Assembly (NCBI GenBank): GCA_028819835.1
Contig: JAPPKR010000220.1
Coordinates: 1-15,552 of the forward strand
DNA length: 15,552 nucleotides
Source: a bacterium
Lineage (GTDB): Bacteria > Actinomycetota > Acidimicrobiia > UBA5794 > ZC4RG35
Reading direction: 5' to 3'
Shown: piece after piece, positions 5,794-11,822 of the stretch
Layout of the letters: every line of letters begins with the position of its first letter
Position numbering within the stretch: the first letter of the stretch is position 1
Notes under the pieces: generated by a model
Told to the model about the DNA's origin: nothing
Database searches by the model: none
What the model saw: only the letters and a program-made list of their open reading frames with translations
Translations under genes and position numbers: made by a program

Positions 5794-6342
5794 ATGGCAC
5801 GCATCGAGACTATTCCCGACGACGCCTGGGACGGCGCTCTTGGAGAGCTCTATCCGCGGGTTGTGGATCCGGTACATGGCCGGGTCGACAACATCCTGGC
5901 CGTGCACTCTCTGAATCCGCGCGGCATGGCGGCTCACCAGGGTCTGTACGAGTCGGCCATGGCCGGCACGGCGACGCTGCGCAAGGTGGAGAGGGAGATC
6001 ATCGCTCTGGTCGTGAGCCTCGAGAACGACTGCCACTATTGAGTGGTCCATCACCGGCGCGGTCTGCGTCGGCTGCTCCGCGACGACAATCTGGCGGCTG
6101 CGATAGAACTGGATTGGACGACCGCCGCGCTGTCGCCGAAGCGGGTGGCGATGCTCAGGTTCGCGGTCAAGCTGACGGCGACGCCCAGCGCCGTGAACGA
6201 CGCCGACGTCGAGGCCCTGCGATCGGCCGGATTCTCCGATCGTGACATTCTCGACATAGTCGAGGTGGTCGGCTACTACGCCTACGCAAACCGGATCGCG
6301 GATGGTCTGGGCCTCGAGTTGGAGACGTGGATTCCTGACTGA
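5794..6342 (+). CDS. AhpD/carboxymuconolactone-decarboxylase-like selenoprotein (in-frame TGA = Sec83)
   Basis: The product is 182 aa if TGA 6040-6042 is read as selenocysteine. Residues 1-82 end in VEREIIALVVSLENDCHY. After the TGA the same frame continues with VVHHRRGLRRLLRDDN through the usual helical second half to a TGA stop at 6340-6342. Family members have CxxC here; the TGA replaces the second cysteine. The spacing Glu68-Cys80-Sec83-His87 equals Glu118-Cys130-Cys133-His137 of mycobacterial AhpD. Sec therefore falls on the residue held to be the reactive thiol. No frameshift is needed, and codon use looks the same on both sides. A SECIS-like hairpin follows. The likely role is thiol/selenol peroxidase or reductase in the cytosol, with substrate unknown. 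A TAGGGT (5775-5780) could be a -10. A nonsense mutation is the main alternative. Confidence 0.88.
6043..6072 (+). promoter_or_regulatory. Bacterial SECIS-like element directing Sec at the TGA 6040-6042
   Basis: Eleven nucleotides after the TGA, CCGGCGC (6054-6060) pairs with GCGTCGG (6066-6072) over seven base pairs (one G-T wobble), closing a GGTCT loop (6061-6065). The loop's GG begins 19 nt after the TGA. The E. coli fdhF element has its upper stem starting 11 nt after UGA and its GGUCU also 19 nt after, flanked by GC/GC as here. SelB recognises this loop. The element lies within the coding sequence, as bacterial SECIS elements do. Confidence 0.82.
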
Positions 6343-6384
6343 TCCAAAATGCCAGGGGGCCCTGCGCATGCCCCGCCCGGTTCC

Positions 6385-6651
6385 CTACGAGCGGTCGGCG
6401 GACGGTCCCGTTTCCAGCCCGGAGGCGTCGTCCTCGGTCTCATCCCCGGAGGCTCTCTCGGCCTTCTTCGGTGTGAACAGGGGAGTCAGCAGGGCGGCGC
6501 CGACCAGGATGGCGGCTGCGGGAAGCAACCAGCGGGAGAAGTCGATCACCCATCCCCGCACGGGGAAGGCGAGCCAGGTCGTCCAGGCGGCGAGCAGTAC
6601 CAGGAAGATACCGAACAACAGCGATAAGAGATTGAATGGATGGCGTTTCAT
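6385..6651 (-). CDS. Small two-span membrane protein of the PspC/LiaF operon
   Basis: This is an 88-aa protein with two hydrophobic segments, about residues 8-29 (LLSLLFGIFLVLLAAWTTWLAF) and 41-60 (WLLPAAAILVGAALLTPLF). They are followed by an acidic, Ser/Glu-rich soluble tail (66-88). The ATG at 6651 overlaps the TGA of the upstream PspC/LiaF-like gene (ATGA) and has a strong GAGGAGG Shine-Dalgarno just before it. Translation is therefore coupled and the product probably works with that protein in the membrane. I do not recognise a named family. It converges on the selenoprotein gene, 42 bp away; that gap has no convincing terminator. Confidence 0.8.
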   Translation of the reverse strand: MKRHPFNLLSLLFGIFLVLLAAWTTWLAFPVRGWVIDFSRWLLPAAAILVGAALLTPLFTPKKAERASGDETEDDASGLETGPSADRS

Positions 6652-8204
6652 CGCTCCTCCTCTATGAGCACGTTCCCCCGGCCGAGCCGGATGTCCAGCG
6701 TCAGCCGAGCGGCATGTGGAATCTGGGTTGAATGTGTTGCCTTCAGATTGGCGCCCTCCCACACCTGGTCGAACATCGTGATGGCGCCGCGGTCCACCCG
6801 GGTGGTGATCAGCAGGCTGACGTCCCGCGGGACGGTCACCATCACCTCGCCGCGATCCACATTGATGGGGACGCGCCGGTCACTCCTGAGAACCATTTCC
6901 CCGAGGTCGAGCCGAAGGGAGCCGACAGACAGGGTGTAGTGGTCGCCGAGCTCCGCCCCGTCCCGGATGCGGTACTCCTCTCCGACCGCCTCGTCCTCCG
7001 AAATCCCGCGGGGGGAGCGATTGTCCACCGGCCAGGCGCGTATCTCGATGCCGCCTATGCCGACCTCTGAATCGAGTATCAGCGTGCCTCCCGACCCCTC
7101 CAGGCGAAGGTCGGCCTCGACTCCGATTCCTCCGCGGTCCCAGTCTCCCACCTCCAGGCTTCCCATTCCCACCTCGCCGCTCACCTCGGCGGCCACGCCT
7201 TCCGGGAGCCGGACCACAAGCTCTCCGATCCCCACCTCGGCGGCCATCGTCACTGTGCTTCCGGCGAAATCGATGTCCCGGAGATCGATGATCAGCCCGC
7301 CCACGCCCAGTTCGTATGTTTCGCGTATGTCCTCCACCGACGCCGGTCGATGGAGGACTTGCCCGGCCGAACCGAACTCGATCGATGTGATGTCAGCTCC
7401 TCCCGCGGCCGCCAGCCGGGAGAGGAGCAGGACCGGTATCAGCACCACCCCGAGAATCACCAGGCCTGCGGGTCGGCCGAACCAGGCGCCCACTGCCACC
7501 CCGAGGCCGATCACGCCCAAGGCCAGGGCCACGTAGTGATGGAGGTCGGGGTGGAAGCCCGGAATGACCTCATCGAGCAAGCCGAGTACGCCCAGGGCCA
7601 GAACGGCGACTCCCACAACTGCCCGGCCGAGATACGATCGTTCCTTGGGTGGTGGGGGAGACGCCACCGCCGCCGGAGGGGGAGCAACGGCTGAGGCCTG
7701 GGCGCCTCCCTCGGCCGGTGCGAGGGCTGCCGCCGCCGCGGGAGGGGGAGAGGCGGTTGAGCCCTCGGGTGCTTCCTCAGATGATGCCTCCTGGTCGGGC
7801 GATTGGCGGGCAGGCGGGGGGTCTCCACGGCTGAGGTCTCCGCGAAAGAGCATTACGCCGATGCCGATCAGCACGACCGCAAAGGCCAGGTCGCCCCGGA
7901 TGAGGGCTGTCTCGGCGCCCAGGATGATCACCGCGATTCCCACGAGGATCACGCCGACCCACCGTCGCGCCTGGCCGGCGCCCACCCAACCCTGCACGAT
8001 CGACTCGGCCTGGCCTTCACCGGGGATCAACAGCCAGCCGGCCAGGTACAGGAGGACGCCCAGCCCGCCGACGAAGCAAAGCAGGGCGAAGCCAACGCGG
8101 AACACCCAGACGGGCACTCCGAAGTGGAGGCCCAGCCCGGCCGCTACTCCGGCCAGCCAACGGCCCTCTTCGGGACGGTGTAGTGATGTGGATCTGTTGG
8201 TCAT
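6648..8204 (-). CDS. PspC-domain protein with C-terminal LiaF-like (toastrack) domain
   Basis: The 518-aa protein is a likely envelope-stress sensor or regulator. Residues 8-62 are a PspC domain (HRPEEGRWLAGVAAGLGLHFGV, then a hydrophobic helix ending YLAGWLLIPGE). Two further spans lie near 83-99 and 106-121. A Pro/Ala/Glu-rich linker (about 128-188) and three more spans (194-212, 224-241, 247-264) follow. The C-terminal third is a repetitive beta region (about 290-390, EVGIGELVVRLPEGV, EVGMGSLEVGD, EVGIGGIEIRA), as in LiaF/DUF4097 proteins. A second set of similar strands runs to the end. The ATG 8204 directly precedes the PspC domain; the open frame upstream is not convincing. No Shine-Dalgarno is visible. 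It is divergent from the PspC histidine kinase and coupled downstream to the 88-aa protein. Confidence 0.9.
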   Translation of the reverse strand: MTNRSTSLHRPEEGRWLAGVAAGLGLHFGVPVWVFRVGFALLCFVGGLGVLLYLAGWLLIPGEGQAESIVQGWVGAGQARRWVGVILVGIAVIILGAETALIRGDLAFAVVLIGIGVMLFRGDLSRGDPPPARQSPDQEASSEEAPEGSTASPPPAAAAALAPAEGGAQASAVAPPPAAVASPPPPKERSYLGRAVVGVAVLALGVLGLLDEVIPGFHPDLHHYVALALGVIGLGVAVGAWFGRPAGLVILGVVLIPVLLLSRLAAAGGADITSIEFGSAGQVLHRPASVEDIRETYELGVGGLIIDLRDIDFAGSTVTMAAEVGIGELVVRLPEGVAAEVSGEVGMGSLEVGDWDRGGIGVEADLRLEGSGGTLILDSEVGIGGIEIRAWPVDNRSPRGISEDEAVGEEYRIRDGAELGDHYTLSVGSLRLDLGEMVLRSDRRVPINVDRGEVMVTVPRDVSLLITTRVDRGAITMFDQVWEGANLKATHSTQIPHAARLTLDIRLGRGNVLIEEER

Positions 8205-8216
8205 ACCGTTAACTGT

Positions 8217-8276
8217 GGGATACCCGAGGATGGCTTGTCTATGGGGTATCACCCTGGTTCCCGTGGGGTTTAACCC
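8217..8276. promoter_or_regulatory. Operator-like palindromes between the PspC/LiaF gene and the PspC kinase gene
   Basis: Two matching palindromes, GGGTATCACCC (8244-8254) and GGGTTTAACCC (8266-8276), share the frame GGGGT-T-ACCCTG. Their centres are 22 bp apart, about two helical turns. A weaker relative, GGGATACCC (8217-8225), lies nearer the minus-strand start. The pair sits in the divergent spacer between the genes the adjacent LuxR-type response regulator would be expected to control, so they are candidate binding sites for it (inference). Confidence 0.5.
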
Positions 8277-8316
8277 TGAATGGTCCCTGATTGAGGGCAT
8301 TTTGGGCGTTTTGCGG

Positions 8317-8345
8317 TTGCCGGCGCCGGCCTGGTGTGGAACAAT
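8317..8345 (+). promoter_or_regulatory. Possible promoter of the PspC kinase-response regulator operon
   Basis: TTGCCG (8317-8322) and AACAAT (8340-8345) are separated by 17 bp. A start 7-8 bp downstream would fall at the ATG 8353, giving a leaderless transcript. This agrees with the absence of a Shine-Dalgarno there. The hexamers are only moderate matches. Confidence 0.35.
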
Positions 8346-8352
8346 GGTCAGC

Positions 8353-9543
8353 ATGGAGAGCACCGGACTCCCACAGTCCCCGCGCACGGGCGCCGTAATC
8401 TCAAGGCGCCGGGAAGACCGCGTGATCGCCGGTGTGGCGGGCGGGATGGCCGACCGCCTGGGCGTCGTGGACCTGTACGTCCGCGCCGGGTTCCTGGTCC
8501 TGACACTCATTTGGGGCGTTGGGGTGTTCCTCTACCTGGCTCTGTGGGCATACACCCTGGACCGCATCCACGACTCCCGACCCGCGCCGGATGAGAGCGA
8601 GGAGCGAAAGGTGGGGTATTTTCTGATATTCGCCGGAGGTCTGCTGGCCCTCCGCTCGATCGGCGTTTGGAGCGGTGATCGACTGGTTTGGCCGGGGGCG
8701 GCGGTGATTCTGGGGGTGGCGTTCCTGATGGACCGGCGCGACATCGATCCGCGTTCGGCGATCCTGGCTGTATTCGACCCGAACAGCGGCAGGTTCCGGA
8801 GCCGCGCCGTGATCGGAATCCTGCTGCTGGTGGTCGGGATGTCGATCCTGGGCGCCGCGGCGGTTCCCGCACTGGAGACGGTGGTGCTGGCCGTGGTGGT
8901 GACCGGGGTGGGGATGGCGGTGCTGTTCGGACCATGGGTGTGGAGGATGGCCACCGACCTCGGAGCGGAACGGAGCAAGCGGATCCGCGAGGAGGAGCGG
9001 GCCGACATGGCCGCCCACCTCCACGACTCGGTCCTGCAGACCCTGGCCCTGATCCAGCGGACCGACGATCCCAAGCGGGTGTCCACCCTGGCCAGGGTCC
9101 AGGAGCGGGAGTTGCGCCGATGGCTGTACGATTCTTCGGTCGCCGACGGCCAGGACCTGTTGTCCCGGGCGCTGCAGAAGGAGGCGGACCGCATCGAGAA
9201 CACCTACGATGTGCCGGTGGTGCTGGTGACGGTGGGTGACCGACCCGTGGATGACCATGTCCGAGCGATGGTTGCGGCAGCGGGAGAGGCTCTTACCAAC
9301 GCCGCCCGACATTCGGGCGCCGACCGGATATCCGTCTACTCCGAGGTGACCGAGGATTCATCCGATGTCTGGGTGTCGGACCTGGGGCGGGGCTTCGACC
9401 CCGGCCGGGTAGCCTCCGACCGGCGGGGCATAGCCGAGTCGATAGTAAGCCGTATGCAGAGCCATGGCGGGAAGGCGACCATAGCCTCGGTGCCGGGTGA
9501 AGGGACAGAAGTGCATCTCCAACTGGTTGGAGAATCCCAGTGA
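8353..9543 (+). CDS. PspC-domain sensor histidine kinase (LiaS/DesK-type)
   Basis: The 396-aa membrane kinase autophosphorylates and passes phosphate to the response regulator encoded next. Order: a PspC domain (about 17-72, SRRREDRVIAGVAGGMADRLGV plus a membrane helix); hydrophobic segments near 88-104, 110-126, 152-172 and 176-195; a HisKA_3 dimerisation helix with phospho-acceptor His224 (AAHLHDSVLQTLALIQR); and a HATPase domain with N box GEALTNAARHSG (Asn316), G1 DLGRGFDP (343-350) and G2 RRGIAESIVSRM. An in-frame ATG at 8344 would add three residues; 8353 fits the possible leaderless promoter. The open frame reaches much further upstream but crosses the divergent gene and is spurious. 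Its stop overlaps the regulator start by 4 bp (GTGA). Confidence 0.93.
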   Translation: MESTGLPQSPRTGAVISRRREDRVIAGVAGGMADRLGVVDLYVRAGFLVLTLIWGVGVFLYLALWAYTLDRIHDSRPAPDESEERKVGYFLIFAGGLLALRSIGVWSGDRLVWPGAAVILGVAFLMDRRDIDPRSAILAVFDPNSGRFRSRAVIGILLLVVGMSILGAAAVPALETVVLAVVVTGVGMAVLFGPWVWRMATDLGAERSKRIREEERADMAAHLHDSVLQTLALIQRTDDPKRVSTLARVQERELRRWLYDSSVADGQDLLSRALQKEADRIENTYDVPVVLVTVGDRPVDDHVRAMVAAAGEALTNAARHSGADRISVYSEVTEDSSDVWVSDLGRGFDPGRVASDRRGIAESIVSRMQSHGGKATIASVPGEGTEVHLQLVGESQ

Positions 9544-10178
9544 TCAAAGTGTTCGTGGTCGATGATCACCGGCTGTTCCTCTCCGGCGTGAGGGCCGAGT
9601 TGGAGGGCCGGGAAGGCATGACCCTGAGCGGCACGGCCCAGGACGTCGACGAGGCCATCGAGGCGCTGCGGGAAGATCCCCCGGATGTGGCGCTCGTGGA
9701 CGTCCACATGCCGGGAGGAGGGGGACTGGCGGTGGTGGAGAACGTCCGGGAGACCAACCCCGACGTGAAGTTCCTGGCGCTGTCGGTCTCGGACGCCGCC
9801 GAGGACGTGATCGCAATGATCCGGGCCGGAGCCAGGGGATATGTCACCAAGTCCATCGGACCCGACGAACTGGCGGATGCGATACGGAGGGTGAACGAGG
9901 GCGATGCGGTGTTCTCTCCCATGCTGGCCGGCTTCGTGCTCGACACCTTCTCGATGGATGTCTCGCCTGCGTCGGACCCGGAACTCGACCGTCTCACCTC
10001 CCGGGAGAAGGAGGTCCTGCGGCTGATCGCCCGCGGCTATCCGTACAAGCAGGTGGCCAAGCGACTGTTCATCAGCGTCAAGACGGTGGAGTCCCACGTC
10101 TCGGCGGTGTTGCGGAAGCTCCAACTGTCGAACAGGCACGAACTCGCCCATTGGGCAAGCCACCGCAGCATCGTCTGA
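9540..10178 (+). CDS. LuxR/NarL-family response regulator
   Basis: This 212-aa DNA-binding regulator pairs with the preceding kinase. The receiver domain (1-120) shows the acidic pair Asp8-Asp9, phospho-acceptor Asp54 (VALVDVHMPG), Ser82 in the switch position and Lys104 (GYVTKS). The LuxR-type helix-turn-helix spans about 148-205: LTSREKEVLRLIARGY, then QVAKRLFISVKTVESHVSAVLRKL. The GTG start at 9540 overlaps the kinase stop (GTGA), so translation is coupled. It probably binds the palindromes in the 8205-8343 spacer and controls both divergent units (inference). The 146-bp gap after it, before the amidohydrolase, contains no gene and no convincing terminator. Confidence 0.95.
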   Translation: MIKVFVVDDHRLFLSGVRAELEGREGMTLSGTAQDVDEAIEALREDPPDVALVDVHMPGGGGLAVVENVRETNPDVKFLALSVSDAAEDVIAMIRAGARGYVTKSIGPDELADAIRRVNEGDAVFSPMLAGFVLDTFSMDVSPASDPELDRLTSREKEVLRLIARGYPYKQVAKRLFISVKTVESHVSAVLRKLQLSNRHELAHWASHRSIV

Positions 10179-10324
10179 CCTGACCGGCCGGGGGACGAGC
10201 GAGGTGTCGGGCCGCCGGCGCCGGAAAGTAGAATTGACGTTCGATGCCGCACGACGACCAGGCCAGTCTCCCACCATCAGTCGCTGCCATGGTCCTCAGT
10301 ATCTGTTAGGGGCTCGATCCGGAA

Positions 10325-11746
10325 ATGCTGGACCTGATCATTCGAGGAGGGAAAGTCGTCACACCCATGGGGGTTGGCGTGTGGGACGTGGCGGTCAGGG
10401 GAGAAAAGATCGCAGCCGTCACCGCGCCGGGTGTCCTATCGGGTGATGGCTGTCGGGTCGTCGACGCCTCGGAGATGGTCGTGGTCCCGGGCGGCATCGA
10501 ACCGCACGCTCACATCGCCGCTCCGATCGTCGGCCGCGGCGATCTTCTGACGGCTCCTCCGGAGCAGGTCAGCCGGGCGGCTCTGTTCGGCGGCACCACC
10601 ACCCTGCTGGACTTCGCGGTGGTGTATCAAGGTCTGGACATCCCCGGGGCCCTTGAGGAGCGGGCCGGTGTCTGGCGGGGCAATTCCTATGCCGACTACT
10701 CCCACCATGTGATGCTCCTCGGCGCCATCCCGCCAGAGATCATCGACTCGGTCGGCGAAGCTGTGGAGGAGGGCTTTCCCACTTTCAAGATCTTCACCAC
10801 CGAGGTCCGTCCGCCCACCGCAGGCGACGTCCCCCGCATGGTCCGCACCGGGCACCTCCACGATCTCATGAGCCGGATCAGGGAACTGGACGCCATGTTG
10901 CTGGTTCATGCCGAAGAGGACGACATGGTCCAGCACATGCACCAGAAGCTGGTCCGGGAGGGGCGGACCGAATGGCCCAACATGCCCCTCGTGCATAGCG
11001 TCGAATCAGAGGACATGTCGTTTCGACGAGTGCTGCGGCAGGCCGAGTGGACCGGCGCCCCGGTCTATTTCGTCCATGTCAGCGCCCGGTCGGGAGTGGA
11101 GGCCATCGCCGAGGCCCGGGCCGACGGCCGCCCGGTGTACGGGGAGACGCTCCACAACTACTGCTGCTTCAGCCAGGAGAACTACCAGGAGGAGTTCGGG
11201 ATGAAGTACCATACCTATCCCTCCCTGAAGTCCGAGGAGGACCGGGTGGCGCTGTGGGAGGCCGTCATCGGAGGGGACCTCCAGACCATGGCCACCGACG
11301 AGTACTGCACGTCCTGGGAGACCAAGACAGTCGGGCGGACCATCCTGGACGTCACCGGCGGGCACAACGGCGTGGAGACCCGGATGGGCATTACCTTCAC
11401 AGAAGGCGTGTCCCGGCAGGGAATGGACCTGCAGCGGTTCGTGGAGGTCACGTCTACCAACGCCGCCAAGATCATGGGCCTCTATCCGAGGAAGGGCGTG
11501 TTGGCGCCGGGCAGCGACGCCGACATCTGCATCATCGACCCCAACATCAAGCGGAGGTTGAGGGCCGAGGACTTTCACATCTCCGACTACAGCATCTGGG
11601 AGGGATACGAGATCGAGGGATGGCCGGTGACCACCATCCTGCGAGGGGAGGTGGTTGTGTCGGACGGCGCCTTCCGCGCGGCCGCCTCGGGCCGGCTGAT
11701 ACCTCGCAGGATCGATCCGGAGGTGACCGTCCGCCCCGTGTGCTGA
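10325..11746 (+). CDS. Dihydropyrimidinase/D-hydantoinase-family amidohydrolase
   Basis: The 473-aa enzyme belongs to the cyclic-amidase group that hydrolyses dihydropyrimidines, hydantoins or related rings with two Zn2+ ions. All metal ligands are visible: His61 and His63 (EPHAHIAAP), the lysine to be carbamylated Lys155 (FPTFKIF), His195 (LLVHAEED), His251 (VYFVHVSA) and Asp325 (MATDEYC). The C-terminal composite-sandwich signature NAAKIMGLYPRKGVLAPGSDADICIIDP is also typical. The residues after Lys155 (TTE) lack the tyrosine that follows in classical hydantoinases (FKMFMAY), and the His63 loop is IAAP rather than LDMP, so the substrate may be unusual. The ATG at 10325 starts directly at the first beta strand. 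A weak AGGGG lies about 12 bp upstream. Confidence 0.92.
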   Translation: MLDLIIRGGKVVTPMGVGVWDVAVRGEKIAAVTAPGVLSGDGCRVVDASEMVVVPGGIEPHAHIAAPIVGRGDLLTAPPEQVSRAALFGGTTTLLDFAVVYQGLDIPGALEERAGVWRGNSYADYSHHVMLLGAIPPEIIDSVGEAVEEGFPTFKIFTTEVRPPTAGDVPRMVRTGHLHDLMSRIRELDAMLLVHAEEDDMVQHMHQKLVREGRTEWPNMPLVHSVESEDMSFRRVLRQAEWTGAPVYFVHVSARSGVEAIAEARADGRPVYGETLHNYCCFSQENYQEEFGMKYHTYPSLKSEEDRVALWEAVIGGDLQTMATDEYCTSWETKTVGRTILDVTGGHNGVETRMGITFTEGVSRQGMDLQRFVEVTSTNAAKIMGLYPRKGVLAPGSDADICIIDPNIKRRLRAEDFHISDYSIWEGYEIEGWPVTTILRGEVVVSDGAFRAAASGRLIPRRIDPEVTVRPVC

Positions 11747-11786
11747 TCCGGTACGGTGATCCGGACCCGCACCGGCCTCCGAGCGG

Positions 11787-11803
11787 CGGTTCCCAACGAA
11801 CCG
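11787..11803. terminator. Hairpin between convergent genes, possible terminator
   Basis: CGGTTC-CCAAC-GAACCG is a perfect 6-bp stem with a 5-nt loop, lying in the 76-bp gap between the convergent amidohydrolase and SLH/metalloprotease genes. It has no T-run on either side, so a factor-independent role is uncertain. Confidence 0.35.
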
Positions 11804-11822
11804 GGGCGGGCCGCACCGGCGT

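Noticed and set aside
5157..5804. Long upstream extension of the DUF6092 frame
   Set aside because: It is Arg/Pro/Gly-rich shadow sequence antisense-free but out of frame with the clear nitroreductase on the same strand.
6043..6342. A separate gene starting at the GTG directly after the TGA
   Set aside because: It would begin in the middle of the CxxC catalytic motif, has no Shine-Dalgarno, and splits a single family domain; read-through as Sec explains both halves.
6350..6365. Palindrome CAGGGGGCCCTG as terminator between convergent genes
   Set aside because: The 2-base centre cannot form a stable hairpin loop and no T-run follows.
7564..8343. Long plus-strand extension of the kinase frame
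   Set aside because: It lies opposite the PspC/LiaF gene and is low-complexity shadow; the PspC domain starts just after 8353.
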